A stretch of DNA of 64,000 nucleotides, taken from Catalinimonas niigatensis. GTDB lineage: Bacteria; Bacteroidota; Bacteroidia; Cytophagales; Cyclobacteriaceae. Made by a program: the position numbers and the translations under genes. Location: assembly GCF_030506285.1 (NCBI RefSeq), contig NZ_CP119422.1, positions 6,497,501 through 6,561,500 on the forward strand, read 5' to 3'. The notes beneath the pieces are model-generated. The model ran no database searches. It saw nothing but the letters and a program-made list of their open reading frames with translations, and had not been told where the DNA came from. Below are positions 34,924 through 44,590 of the stretch, piece after piece (the stretch's first letter is position 1; the number at the start of each line of letters is the position of its first letter).

Positions 34924-37374
34924 ATGTTTCGTACCTATCTCAAGTTTGCCACTCGCACCTTTTGGAAAGACAAGTTTTATACCCTGCTCAATATCATCGG
35001 ACTAGCCATTGGTATCGCCGTAAGTATCATCATTTTACTCTATCTGCAAAATGACCTCACCTACGACCAGCATCATGTTAACCATAATCAGATTTATCGT
35101 CTGGTCACCAATGTAAAAGGACCGGGGGTAGAGTTTCATACTGCCAGTGCCGCCCGTGAAATGGCACCCATGCTGGCAGAAGATTATCCTGAAATACTTT
35201 CCTTTGTACGCATTCAGGGGATAGGACGTACCCTGGTAAATGTACCTGAACAGGGCGAAGAAAGTTTGTACAACGAAGAAGACTGGGCTCGTGCTGATTC
35301 TACCTTATTCCATGTATTTACCCATCCTTTTCTGGAAGGCAATCCCAGGACTGCCCTCAGGGAAAAGAACAGCATTGTCCTGACCGAGACGCTGGCCAGA
35401 AAGTATTTTGGCGACGAAGAAGCAGTAGGTAAGTCACTGTTACTATTTGATGCCAAAGAAAACTTTACGGTCACTGGGGTGATTGAGGATTTACCGGATA
35501 ATTCTCATCTTAAGTTTGAAGCATTACTATCTGATATTCAGCCTCGGGAGTTTGCTACCCGGGATGGTGAGTTTGTTTCGGAAGCCATCTGGAATCCTGA
35601 TGTGTATACTTACCTGATGTTTCCTGAAGGTTACCATACCGCTGATTTTTTTGAGAAACTCCCCCCTTTCCATGAAAAGTATATCAAACCTTTTGGCGAT
35701 CAGGTAAGCAGTGAGCTTTGGTTTTACCTGGAGCCTCTGGCGGATGTACATTTTCATTCCGTACAGGATGGTGACCAGCCGCAGGGTAACTATGCATATG
35801 TCTATGCCTTTGGTGGCATTGGTTTGTTTATCCTGCTGCTGGCCTGCATCAATTATATGAACATGGCTACCGCCCGTTCCGGAAACCGTGTCAAGGAAAT
35901 CGGCATGCGCAAAGTTTTGGGTTCCAGCCGCAAGGCCCTGATCTTTTCTTTTCTGGGAGAATCCATTTTATTGTCTGTCATTGCCCTGCTGATCGCTTTG
36001 GCGATGGTAGCCATCGTTCTGTATGCCACGCCTTTCAACGAACTTATAGAAAAAGACCTTTCTCTCAATTTGCTGGAAAACCCTTTACTGCTGTCAGGAG
36101 CCATAGGCATTAGTCTGCTGATGGGAATAGTATCCGGCTTGTATCCGGCTTTCTACCTGCCTTCGCTGTCTGCCTTACAATCACTGAAAGGAGCGTTTAA
36201 GTCTTCCGCTTCAGGCATTGCCTTACGCAAATCTCTGGTGGTATTGCAATTTACCATCTCCATTGCGGTAGTCATCTGCACCCTGCTCATGCAGGATCAG
36301 ATTCGGTACGTACGCAATCAGGAATTAGGCTTTAACCGTGAACATCTGATGCTTGTACCCATACAGGATACGCTGGTACAAAATCAGATTCCCTACATCA
36401 AAAATGAGATGGAGCAATATGAGGGTGTGGTAAGCACTACAGTATCTTACAGCATACCCGGTTTGAGCGTGGGTAATCAGGTATTTCAGGTAGAAATTGA
36501 TTCTAATCTCACCACTCAGGCCTTCAGAACCTTTTTTGTAGGAGAAGATTATCTTAAAACGATGGATATTCCGTTGTTGGCCGGACGGGATTTTCATGAA
36601 GGTTTTGCCGGGGACAGAGATGGAAAATCTTTTATTATTAACGAAGCTGCTGCCAGAGCGCTGGGCTGGTACCAACCCGAACAGCAAGGGGCGAAACTGG
36701 AAGATGCTTTGAAAGGCAGGCTGATGTTTTTTCATGGAGAAGAATTGGGCAATGTAGTAGGCGTGGTCAGAGACTTCAATGTAAGCTCATTGCACAATGC
36801 CATTGAACCCACGATCATCATCCCTGCCGGACGTGAAGGAGGTGTCTTTTACATGCGGCTCAAAGGTGAGAATTTGCCGGAAACTCTGGAATATATCCAG
36901 GAAAAATGGGCCGCTTACGATCCTAATCACCCCTTTGAATTCTCGTTTCTGGACGAACGCTTTGATGAGCTCTACCGGGCTGATGAACGTCAAAGTGAGC
37001 TGATTTCTATCCTTTCCGGCATTTGCCTGTTGATTTCGCTTTTGGGTATATTAGGCTTATCCGCTTTTACTGCCGAACAGCGTACCAAAGAAATTGGCGT
37101 TCGCAAGGTGATGGGAGCTTCTGTTCCGCATATCGTCTACCTGCTCTTCAAAGATGTGATGATTTTGGTAGTTGTTGCCTCCTTGCTGGCGGCACCCATT
37201 GCTTACTATCTGATAGAAAGATGGCTACAGGACTTTGCTTACCGTACTGACCTCAATATTTTGTTGTTTGTACTGGCTGGCCTGGCAGCTTTGCTGGTGG
37301 CCTTTATCACCATGAGCTTTCATTCTTTAAAAACTGCACGTTTAAATCCGGTCGTTAGTTTACGTTATGAATAA
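34924..37374 (+). CDS. MacB-like FtsX permease
   Basis: An 816-residue ABC-type permease with the duplicated FtsX layout common in Bacteroidota. ATG 34924 (MFRTYLKFATRTFWKDK) is preferred to an in-frame TTG eight codons earlier, as it sits at the family's usual start. Helix 1 is IIGLAIGIAVSIIILLYL (about 22-42), followed by a MacB-type periplasmic domain. Three helices follow with RVKEIGMRKVLGSSR, then a second periplasmic domain (about 450-660) and a last helix group with RTKEIGVRKVMGAS. These EIGxRKxxGA motifs are coupling signatures. No ATPase gene is adjacent, so it must use one encoded elsewhere. Its end overlaps the GNAT gene by 8 bases. Likely envelope stress or peptide export. Confidence 0.9.
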   Translation: MFRTYLKFATRTFWKDKFYTLLNIIGLAIGIAVSIIILLYLQNDLTYDQHHVNHNQIYRLVTNVKGPGVEFHTASAAREMAPMLAEDYPEILSFVRIQGIGRTLVNVPEQGEESLYNEEDWARADSTLFHVFTHPFLEGNPRTALREKNSIVLTETLARKYFGDEEAVGKSLLLFDAKENFTVTGVIEDLPDNSHLKFEALLSDIQPREFATRDGEFVSEAIWNPDVYTYLMFPEGYHTADFFEKLPPFHEKYIKPFGDQVSSELWFYLEPLADVHFHSVQDGDQPQGNYAYVYAFGGIGLFILLLACINYMNMATARSGNRVKEIGMRKVLGSSRKALIFSFLGESILLSVIALLIALAMVAIVLYATPFNELIEKDLSLNLLENPLLLSGAIGISLLMGIVSGLYPAFYLPSLSALQSLKGAFKSSASGIALRKSLVVLQFTISIAVVICTLLMQDQIRYVRNQELGFNREHLMLVPIQDTLVQNQIPYIKNEMEQYEGVVSTTVSYSIPGLSVGNQVFQVEIDSNLTTQAFRTFFVGEDYLKTMDIPLLAGRDFHEGFAGDRDGKSFIINEAAARALGWYQPEQQGAKLEDALKGRLMFFHGEELGNVVGVVRDFNVSSLHNAIEPTIIIPAGREGGVFYMRLKGENLPETLEYIQEKWAAYDPNHPFEFSFLDERFDELYRADERQSELISILSGICLLISLLGILGLSAFTAEQRTKEIGVRKVMGASVPHIVYLLFKDVMILVVVASLLAAPIAYYLIERWLQDFAYRTDLNILLFVLAGLAALLVAFITMSFHSLKTARLNPVVSLRYE

Positions 37375-37840
37375 AGAGACCCAAGATAATAGCACCTATA
37401 CCCTTGAAAAAGGAGAACTGAAGGACTTTCCAGAGATTGTAGAAGTTTGGGAAGCCTCCGTAAGAGCCACCCATCATTTTCTGACGGAAGAAGATATACT
37501 CTACTTCAAACCTTTAATCCTTAATGAATACCTGGATGCGGTGGATTTGTGGGTGGCTCTAGATCCACAACATAAGATTGTAGGCTTTCTTGGGGAATCT
37601 GAAGGCAATATTGAAATGCTGTTTATCCACCCTGATCATAGAGGAAAAGGCGCTGGAAAACTCCTTCTCCACCATGCCATTCATGAGCTGCATGCCCATA
37701 AAGTAGATGTGAATGAGCAGAATGAACAAGCAGTAGGCTTTTACAAGCAAATGGGATTTGTGATTGTAAAACGTTCCGAAAAGGATGGTTTAGGCAAACC
37801 TTATCCTATTTTACATATGCAGCTAAAGCCCGATCAGTAG
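37367..37840 (+). CDS. GNAT-family acetyltransferase
   Basis: A 157-residue GNAT domain protein. The acetyl-CoA motif A is LFIHPDHRGKGAGKLLL (about residues 85-101) with the Q/RxxGxG/A core. The strand-turn VDVNEQNEQAVGFYKQMGF forms motif B. The N-terminal WEASVRATHHFL stretch is typical of the YjaB-like group. The gene overlaps the permease by 8 bases and is likely translated by coupling. It transfers acetyl to an unknown amine in the cytoplasm. Confidence 0.9.
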   Translation: MNKETQDNSTYTLEKGELKDFPEIVEVWEASVRATHHFLTEEDILYFKPLILNEYLDAVDLWVALDPQHKIVGFLGESEGNIEMLFIHPDHRGKGAGKLLLHHAIHELHAHKVDVNEQNEQAVGFYKQMGFVIVKRSEKDGLGKPYPILHMQLKPDQ

Positions 37841-37913
37841 AGGCCCAAATTGTGTGTTTTTAGTTCTTTCAAAGCCTCTGGGAACAATTTCAAATTACTT
37901 TTAAGCTTTACAC

Positions 37914-38369
37914 TTATTGACCTAAAGGAGGAATCCGCAACACCTGTCCAGGATATATCAGGTCAGGATCTTTAAGCATAGGTTTATTTGCTTCAAAAAT
38001 CGTTTTATATTTCATAGGATCTCCATACACCTCTTTGGATATTTTGGATAAACTATCTCCTTTCTGAACAGTATGATATTTTGCCTCAGGAGCTGGTTTT
38101 TCTACTTTCAAATGGTTATCAACTTTACTTACTCCTTTCACATTTCCCAAAGCGAGGGCGATCTTTTCAGCATCTTCCTGTTTTTGTACTTTGCCGTAAA
38201 CACTCACTTTATCATCATCCACAGATATACTTAAGCTCTCTACGTCAAATCCTAATGCATTTATATGTTTACTCAACACATTGGCGTTTAATCCATGATC
38301 AACTACTTCTTTCTCATCTTGTCCGAATAATTTGCCTCCTGCTTCTTTAATAAAATTAATAAGTCCCAT
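37914..38369 (-). CDS. BON and LysM domain protein
   Basis: A 151-residue protein with a BON domain at about residues 27-90 (VESLSISVDDDKVSVYGKV, NVKGVSKVDNHLKV) followed by a C-terminal LysM (YHTVQKGDSLSKISKEVYG ... YPGQVLRIP, about 98-148). This is the YgaU/Kbp architecture, in which E. coli Kbp binds potassium. There is no signal peptide, consistent with a cytoplasmic Kbp-like protein. ATG 38369. It is followed on the same strand by other small genes with separate upstream spacers; the GlsB-like gene lies upstream. Strong match to the family by order and length. Confidence 0.9.
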   Translation of the reverse strand: MGLINFIKEAGGKLFGQDEKEVVDHGLNANVLSKHINALGFDVESLSISVDDDKVSVYGKVQKQEDAEKIALALGNVKGVSKVDNHLKVEKPAPEAKYHTVQKGDSLSKISKEVYGDPMKYKTIFEANKPMLKDPDLIYPGQVLRIPPLGQ

Positions 38370-38451
38370 AGCGATATAATTAAAAAATGGATGATATAAT
38401 TTTTATAATGAAAGCTGTAGACAATGACCACAGCTTTCAAGTAGTGTTTGA

Positions 38452-38700
38452 TTATTTCTTAAACTTACGATACAGCCAGAGTAGCAAGAGCGAACCTCCG
38501 ATAGCAATCAGAAAACTCTTAAAATCAAATCCTGATACTTCGCCCCATCCCAGTGCTGTTGCAATAAAACCACCAATGACAGCTCCGGCTATGCCGATGA
38601 GGATGGTGATGATAAAGCCACCCGGATCATTACCAGGCATAATGATTTTGGCAATTACTCCGGCAATCAATCCAAAGATAATCCATGCTAAAATTCCCAT
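38452..38700 (-). CDS. GlsB/YeaQ/YmgE small membrane protein
   Basis: An 82-residue protein with three short hydrophobic segments: ILAWIIFGLIAGVIAKIIM, GFIITILIGIAGAVIGGFIA and a C-terminal FLIAIGGSLLLLWLYRKF. It has the glycine pattern of the transglycosylase-associated family, including PGNDPGG. Such proteins sit in the inner membrane and are induced by stress. It lies 82 bases upstream of the BON/LysM gene on the same strand. Confidence 0.9.
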   Translation of the reverse strand: MGILAWIIFGLIAGVIAKIIMPGNDPGGFIITILIGIAGAVIGGFIATALGWGEVSGFDFKSFLIAIGGSLLLLWLYRKFKK

Positions 38701-38892
38701 AAGTTTAAAGGTTAGTTTGTATTAGAAATAGTTAATTAATTTATGCTAAACTTGGGTTAACTTACTTTGTTTATAATTCAAGCTGTTAATCTTTCTTTTT
38801 GTATAAGTTTATTAGCCATTCATCCTTCAAATTCTCTAATAATTTTTGCTTTGATTCAAAATCTTATATTGTCCGATCATTAATAATTCTTT

Positions 38893-39600
38893 ATGTACAA
38901 GCCTCAAATTATTGCTTTTGATGCGGATGATACGCTCTGGGTAAATGAAACCATTTTTACAGATACCCAGGAAAAATGTAAGGACTTGCTTTCACTCTAT
39001 GTGTCACCGGAAATGATGGAAGAAAAGCTGTATGAAACCGAAAGACGCAATCTCAGGCATTTTGGTTACGGTATCAAAGGTTTTATGCTTTCAATGATTG
39101 AGACTGCTATTGAGCTCTCAGAGGCTAAAATTTCTGCATCAGAGATACAGGAGATAATCCATTTAGGCAAAGAAATGCTCGCCCATCCGGTTCATTTACT
39201 AGATCATGTAGAAGAAACTGTACGCACGCTATCTGAAGAATTTGACCTCATGATCATCACTAAAGGAGATTTGTTTGATCAGGAAAGCAAAATTGCCCGT
39301 TCGGGTATGGCAGACTTTTTTAAGTACATTGAGATTGTAAGTGAGAAAGACAAATCCAGTTACCGTCAGGTCATGATGCGTAACAGGATTGATATCCAAA
39401 AGCTACTTATGGTAGGCAACTCATTAAAATCTGATATTCTTCCCATTTGTGAATTAGGAGGAATGGCAGTGCATATTCCTTTCCATACCACCTGGGTACT
39501 GGAACAAATAGCTACCCACCATCTGGAACATATCCGTTATGACAGCTTATCTCATATTGGGCAGTTACCTAAATATCTGGAGTTAAGTTTTTTGAAATAG
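38893..39600 (+). CDS. HAD-superfamily hydrolase
   Basis: A 235-residue HAD hydrolase. Motif I is FDADDTLW (residues 8-15), motif II is MIITKGD and the motif III/IV region is VSEKDKSSY ... MVGNSLKSDILP. The helical cap (about 20-110) is of class C1. It is a Mg-dependent phosphatase, but motif I reads DADDT as in pyrimidine-like 5'-nucleotidases and others, so no substrate can be given. ATG 38893. It is convergent with the EEP gene. Confidence 0.88.
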   Translation: MYKPQIIAFDADDTLWVNETIFTDTQEKCKDLLSLYVSPEMMEEKLYETERRNLRHFGYGIKGFMLSMIETAIELSEAKISASEIQEIIHLGKEMLAHPVHLLDHVEETVRTLSEEFDLMIITKGDLFDQESKIARSGMADFFKYIEIVSEKDKSSYRQVMMRNRIDIQKLLMVGNSLKSDILPICELGGMAVHIPFHTTWVLEQIATHHLEHIRYDSLSHIGQLPKYLELSFLK

Positions 39601-39651
39601 ATGCTGTCGTAAAAGATTAAAGCCTTATGATTTACTTTAGAAGATACTTTA

Positions 39652-40743
39652 CTAGGAGGTATAGCTTCTTGCTACTATTTTTTGGATAGGTTCGGCTTTT
39701 TCTATCTTTTCTTCAGCCCATTCCTCTTCTTCTGCTTCAGCCTCTTCTCCCTCTTGTACATCTTCAGCCCGGGGTTCATAATGAAGGACAGAGTAAATAG
39801 GAAAGTGGTCTGAGCCTATGTTAGGCAAACGCTGGAGTTTTACCAGCGTAAAATCATCAGAATGAAAAATATGATCCAGCGGCCAGCGGAAAAGTGGATA
39901 TCCGGCATGAAAAGTACTAAAAAATCCTCTTCCTATACGGGGATCTAATAAGCCACTGATCTTCTGAAACAGCTTGGTAGTACGGGACCAGGCCACATCG
40001 TTCAAATCCCCAATGACAATGGCAGTATGGTCATTTTTTTCTATCTCTTTGCCCACCATCAGAAGTTCTGCATCCCGGTTAGTAGAAGTATCCCTTTCTG
40101 TAGGACTTGGAGGAGTGGGATGCAGACAATAAAGCCTTACTTTTTTGCCTGAGGGCAGCTTAAGCCAGGTGCGTATGGAGGGAATATCTTCTTCTACCAG
40201 ATGACGCACTTCAGCGTCCTCCAGTTCCAGTTTGGAGTACAGATGCATTCCATAAAGATTATCCAGAGGTATTTTAACGGTATAGGCATAGTCATCTTCT
40301 AATCCATTCAGTGCTTCTTCCCATTGTTTATCCGTTTCCAGCGTAAGCAGGATATCAGGTTTTTTTTTGTTTACCAGTTTGATTAGTTTCTGATATTTAC
40401 GGTTTGTCGTAAGTACATTGCTTACCATAAAAGAAAGGGTGTGATCCGGATTTCTTCCCTTGAATCGGATCACCTGCTTTTTAGCCAATGGGGTATAGGG
40501 AAATATTTTAACACCCTGAAATATCAGACAAAAAAGCAAAGCTGCAAGCACAGCATACTCCCAGGTTTCTAACCAGTTAAAAATGGATAAAAGACCCACA
40601 ATGGCAATCAGGTTGATGACTACGATCTGCATGCGGGGAAAATCAAATACCCTAATCCACCACTGGTCAAATTTAAGGAGGGTAGCAATCGTAGCAATAA
40701 TAGGGATGGAGGCAATGACCAGAAAGACTACTTGTAAAATCAT
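39652..40743 (-). CDS. Membrane-anchored endonuclease/exonuclease/phosphatase-family protein
   Basis: A 363-residue EEP-family protein. The first 85 residues form about three membrane helices (VFLVIASIPIIATIATLL, IVVINLIAIVGLLSIF, YAVLAALLFCLIFQG). The catalytic EEP domain follows (about 100-335) with MVSNVLTTNRKY, Glu in TLETDKQW, IVIGDLNDVAWSR and the final SDHFPI. A Glu-rich tail (about 335-350) ends it. The domain should lie in the periplasm or cytoplasm depending on topology, with sequence most like the YafD-type group. Substrate may be nucleic acid or a phosphoester; not determinable. Confidence 0.88.
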   Translation of the reverse strand: MILQVVFLVIASIPIIATIATLLKFDQWWIRVFDFPRMQIVVINLIAIVGLLSIFNWLETWEYAVLAALLFCLIFQGVKIFPYTPLAKKQVIRFKGRNPDHTLSFMVSNVLTTNRKYQKLIKLVNKKKPDILLTLETDKQWEEALNGLEDDYAYTVKIPLDNLYGMHLYSKLELEDAEVRHLVEEDIPSIRTWLKLPSGKKVRLYCLHPTPPSPTERDTSTNRDAELLMVGKEIEKNDHTAIVIGDLNDVAWSRTTKLFQKISGLLDPRIGRGFFSTFHAGYPLFRWPLDHIFHSDDFTLVKLQRLPNIGSDHFPIYSVLHYEPRAEDVQEGEEAEAEEEEWAEEKIEKAEPIQKIVARSYTS

Positions 40744-41330
40744 TATACAGTTTTTTGCAATTTTCCTCTGAAATAGTAAGCTTCTAACCCATCATAAAAC
40801 GACATTGGCATGCTACTAAAGATTTATATTTTAATTGTGATACTAATAAGCAAAGGAAACAATTTTGTAACGAAAACTAACAATAATTTATCATAAAAAT
40901 TGAGGATATCCTGCAATAATACCTTATTTTTTAACTACTATATTTTATAGGTAGTATATGACTTTATATACAAGCTCTGAAGCGTGACAGAATTTTATCT
41001 TCTTGCTGAACAATAGGCAAAAAGTCTGCTGGATAGTCTTCATCTTACACTGATATTTTACTCATTAATTAATCTTTGATACAGCATTGCTTTAATAGCT
41101 TATAAATGGAAATTGATGCTAATGCATTGAAATATAGCATTTTACTGTTAATTAAAATGTAATTTTTTTGATTTTCATCTGGTCAGGCTTAACAACCTCA
41201 TGAGAAATGTTCAGCGTATAGCTTTGTAATGCTCTTTAAAAAATACACAACTTGATAATTGATAAAATTTTATTTATAAATAATATAAATATATCAATAT
41301 TTGATGATTATTTATTAATACGACATTCTC
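40744..41330. other. AT-rich intergenic region
   Basis: About 590 bases, strongly AT-rich, between the EEP gene (-) and the small lipoprotein gene (+). Promoters for both are expected. I see no hairpin, repeat or short gene. Confidence 0.4.
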
Positions 41331-41525
41331 ATGAAAAACTTGTTGAAAATTTTATCTTTTGCATTCCTTTTTACTATCACATGCGCAGCATGTACAGAAG
41401 AAGATGTATTGAAAGATGTTACCTCAAATCCTACAGATATTGATCAAGACGGAAGCAACCAAAAATCAACTGCTGGCATAAATTCACCCGCTAATCCGGA
41501 TAGACTTTATGAATACGAAGAGTAA
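41331..41525 (+). CDS. Small lipoprotein
   Basis: A 64-residue protein with a clear lipoprotein signal (MKNLLKILSFAFLFTITC then AAC), lipobox ending at Cys 21. The mature part of about 44 residues is acidic and low in hydrophobics (TEEDVLKDVTSNPTDIDQDG). It should sit in the periplasm or on the outer membrane. No family recognised. It is a one-gene unit that ends at its own terminator, and upstream is a long AT-rich gap. Small size and clean signal make it a good small-gene call. Confidence 0.75.
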   Translation: MKNLLKILSFAFLFTITCAACTEEDVLKDVTSNPTDIDQDGSNQKSTAGINSPANPDRLYEYEE

Positions 41526-41547
41526 ATTCTAGTCATCGCTTCTTCTC

Positions 41548-41580
41548 AAGGATGTTGTTTTATTACGACATCCTTTTTTT
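41548..41580 (+). terminator. Terminator of the small lipoprotein gene
   Basis: AAGGATGT (41548-41555) pairs with ACATCCTT (41568-41575) around a 12-base loop, and a run of T follows. It lies about 23 bases after the lipoprotein stop. Confidence 0.85.
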
Positions 41581-41644
41581 ATGTCCTGAAAAAAGTAGCT
41601 TATTGTGCAATTGTATATTTACCACAATTTTATTTTTAATTAGG

Positions 41645-42436
41645 ATGGATTTACAACTCAACAATAAAGTTGCTTTAATTACAGGAGGAAGCATGGGTAT
41701 TGGTTTTGCGATCGCCGAAGCCCTGGCCAAAGAAGGAGTACATCTTTTGATTACTGCCCGAAATGCTGAAAGACTCAAACTGGCAGTAGAAAAACTCAGC
41801 ACCTACGCTGTGAATATTAAAAGTTTTGTAGCTGATATCACACAAACTCATGATATAGTATCCTTAGCAAAATTTGCTGAACAGTCTTTTGGAGGTGTAG
41901 ATATTCTAATCAACAATGCAGGTACGGGGACTAACGAAAAGATTGCTGAAGCTTCTGATGAAAAATGGTATTACTACTGGGATTTGCATGTCATGGCGGC
42001 CATTCGTCTCAGTCGTGCACTCCTTCCCTCTATGAAACAAAGAGGTGGAGGCGTCATCCTTAACAATGCCTCCATTTGTGCCAAACAGCCTATCGGATAT
42101 GAGCCCATTTACAATACTACCAAAGCGGCACTAGTCATGATGAGTAAATGCCTGGCCGAAGAAGTGATTAAAGACAATATCCGCGTCAATGCCATCAATC
42201 CGGGACTTATACGTACGGAAGCCTGGGAAAATGCAGCCGTAGAAGAAGGAAAAAAACAAGGTATCAGTGCAGAAGACTTTTTACAAAACATTGCTAAAGA
42301 AAACGCACCTATCGGCAGGTTTGCCAGTCCGGAAGAGCTTGCCCATTTCTTTGTGTTTTTGTGTTCTCCGCTGGCCAGCTATTGTGTAGGCAGCAGTTAT
42401 TATGTAGACGGCGGCTGGCTTAAAGTAACCACTTAG
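41645..42436 (+). CDS. Short-chain dehydrogenase/reductase
   Basis: A 263-residue classical SDR from ATG 41645 (MDLQLNNKVALITGG). The cofactor loop is TGGSMGIG (about residues 13-20), NNAG near 90, the catalytic Ser in LNNASI and the Y-x3-K pair in YNTTKAAL (about 156-163). A C-terminal CVGSSYYVDGGW is typical of FabG-like members. The reading frame stays open upstream to 41552, but those residues show no SDR homology and overlap the previous terminator. It is cytoplasmic and NAD(P)-dependent, with an unknown alcohol or ketone substrate. Confidence 0.92.
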   Translation: MDLQLNNKVALITGGSMGIGFAIAEALAKEGVHLLITARNAERLKLAVEKLSTYAVNIKSFVADITQTHDIVSLAKFAEQSFGGVDILINNAGTGTNEKIAEASDEKWYYYWDLHVMAAIRLSRALLPSMKQRGGGVILNNASICAKQPIGYEPIYNTTKAALVMMSKCLAEEVIKDNIRVNAINPGLIRTEAWENAAVEEGKKQGISAEDFLQNIAKENAPIGRFASPEELAHFFVFLCSPLASYCVGSSYYVDGGWLKVTT

Positions 42437-42447
42437 TAATCACTTAG

Positions 42448-42520
42448 GCAGGAGAACACTATAGATATACCTCTATTTCAGACACTTTAATACTACAGAG
42501 ACATTACCCCGTTCTCCTGC
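42448..42520. repeat. Inverted repeat in intergenic region
   Basis: GCAGGAGAAC (42448-42457) and GTTCTCCTGC (42511-42520) are exact complements with a 53-base spacer, just after the SDR gene. The long loop is unusual for a terminator; an A-rich run follows. It may be a regulatory structure or an incidental repeat. Confidence 0.4.
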
Positions 42521-42715
42521 TCCATAAAAAAAGGATGAGCGGCTACTATTTCCTCAGTCTTATTTGAATAAGATTCAGGACATTCAAAATGCCAGATATA
42601 AGGGTAAAGTTAAAGCTTAGTTTATCATCATCTCTTATATTTTTGGATTGATTGCATTTAAGAATTTTGAGTAAATTGACATATCATTTGCGTTCTTTTT
42701 ATTCATTTCCAAATT

Positions 42716-44590
42716 ATGAGTACTCCCTCAAATTCCAATACCCTTTTTAACCGGCTGCATCAAAGGATTTTTAAGACATTGAGTATCAGGTATCTCATTG
42801 CGCTCTCCACCATTGCTTTTATGATACTACTCAGCAATTTATTAATACAACACAAATTACATCAACTCCTAAACGACTCAAGGGTAATCAATGTGGCAGG
42901 CAGACAGAGTATGCTGAGCCAGCGCCTTTCTAATGCAGCTATCAAATTAAAGACAGCCTCTTCAGCCCAGGAGCATGCTGAAATTGCATGCGAGCTACAA
43001 ACAACGCTTGAGTTGCTCACCCGTTCCCATGCTGCGCTCTTGAACAGCGATCCGCAGATGCTGGTAGAAGCAAAAAACAGTGAAGAAACCAATCGCTTAT
43101 ACCAAAATATTGACCCTGCATATTCTCAGATAGTCATGCATGGCTATAACCTATATAACTTACTTATATCACGGCAAGCTTATGACACTACTAAAGTAAA
43201 CACACATATTAACGCCATTTTATCACAGGAAAATGTATTCCTGAGTGGTATGGATGCGATTGTAAATCAGTACGATCTGGAGTCCAGAGCCAAGGTAGAT
43301 AGTTTGATTGAAGTAGAGCAAACGCTTATGCTCATTGCCCTAGGGATCATTTTACTGGAAGTCATTTTTATCTTTCGCCCATTGACCCTTTTTATCAAAA
43401 AGATCGTGTATACCATCAACCGAGCGCGCACCCAGGCCAAGAATTTGGCTCAGGATAAGTCTAGCTTATTACAATCCCTTCAGGAGTCACAGAAGAAATT
43501 ATCCAATGTATACTCAGCCATTGAGCAAACTACGCTCTTTGCCAAAGCAGACGCTCATGGCAACTTAACCCATGTCAGTAGTCAGTTTTTAAAATACATG
43601 GAATATCCTACAGATCAAAAGCCTGTTTCGCTTACTTCATTTCTACAAATAACCCCAAAATTAATGCAGCAAAAGCTTCACCTCGTGGAGAATCATGGTT
43701 CCTGGAATGGTGATGTACGTGTACAGACTTTTACCATGAATGCGAAATGGATAAACATGACCATACTTCCGGTCAGAGATGATCTAAGTCAACTGTACGA
43801 GTTCCTCTTCTTAAGCACAGATATCACTCAAAAAAAAGAAGCACAGTTTAAACTTCAGCAAGTAAAGAAAGAAAAAAGGCAACAAAAGTTGTATAATCAG
43901 CGAATGCAATCCATTTTGATAATCAATGCTCAGGAAAAAGAAAGAAAACATATAGCGATGGAATTGCATGATAATATTGGGCAATCAATTACCGCTTTAA
44001 AATATTATGTGGAAGCATTACATTCGCAGGAGAAAGCTAAAAGCATTCAGGAACCATTGAATAATATTTGTGTGCAATTGCAGGATACTATTAAAAATGT
44101 ACGAAGTACTTCATTTTCACTGATGCCCAGTGTATTGGAACATTATGGTATTGCCTCTGTACTCAATAATTTTGCCGGTGAAATGCAGCGCATTACCGGA
44201 CAAAACATTGTATTTGTCAATAAAGATAATTTTGATCAGCGCCTGCACAGTACTGCTGAGACAAATTTATATAGAATTGCTCAGGAATGCGTCAACAATG
44301 CGCTAAAGTATGCCCAAGCCTCTCTGATAGAAATTATATTATCAAGAGACAGTAGTAAACTATTTTTGGAAGTAATTGATGATGGGTCAGGCTTTAATTT
44401 AAACCAAGACATTGAAAATCCTGCGCATACTCCCTCAGGACATGGTATATCTAACATGCAGGAAAGAACAAAATACCTAATGGGAAAATTTGCCATCTAC
44501 TCTCGTCCCGGGCAAGGGACCAGAGTGCTTATCCAGGTTCCACTCAACAAAAACAAGCACTTTATATATGGTAACAGTATTACTAGCTGA
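42716..44590 (+). CDS. NarX-like membrane sensor histidine kinase
   Basis: A 624-residue kinase. Two membrane helices (about 21-45 and 203-224) bound a periplasmic helical domain with NVAGRQSMLSQRLSNAA (about 60-76), the PilJ/NIT-type P-box also found in NarX. A linker coiled coil and a PAS-like domain (about 265-375) follow. The HisKA_3 dimerisation helix carries His418 in AMELHDNIGQSI, and the HATPase has YRIAQECVNNALKYA (N box), DDGSGF and GHGISNMQER. It overlaps the LuxR-type regulator by 23 bases, so the pair is one unit. NarX P-boxes sense nitrate or nitrite; here that is only a suggestion. It lies just upstream of an ammonium transporter. Confidence 0.92.
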   Translation: MSTPSNSNTLFNRLHQRIFKTLSIRYLIALSTIAFMILLSNLLIQHKLHQLLNDSRVINVAGRQSMLSQRLSNAAIKLKTASSAQEHAEIACELQTTLELLTRSHAALLNSDPQMLVEAKNSEETNRLYQNIDPAYSQIVMHGYNLYNLLISRQAYDTTKVNTHINAILSQENVFLSGMDAIVNQYDLESRAKVDSLIEVEQTLMLIALGIILLEVIFIFRPLTLFIKKIVYTINRARTQAKNLAQDKSSLLQSLQESQKKLSNVYSAIEQTTLFAKADAHGNLTHVSSQFLKYMEYPTDQKPVSLTSFLQITPKLMQQKLHLVENHGSWNGDVRVQTFTMNAKWINMTILPVRDDLSQLYEFLFLSTDITQKKEAQFKLQQVKKEKRQQKLYNQRMQSILIINAQEKERKHIAMELHDNIGQSITALKYYVEALHSQEKAKSIQEPLNNICVQLQDTIKNVRSTSFSLMPSVLEHYGIASVLNNFAGEMQRITGQNIVFVNKDNFDQRLHSTAETNLYRIAQECVNNALKYAQASLIEIILSRDSSKLFLEVIDDGSGFNLNQDIENPAHTPSGHGISNMQERTKYLMGKFAIYSRPGQGTRVLIQVPLNKNKHFIYGNSITS

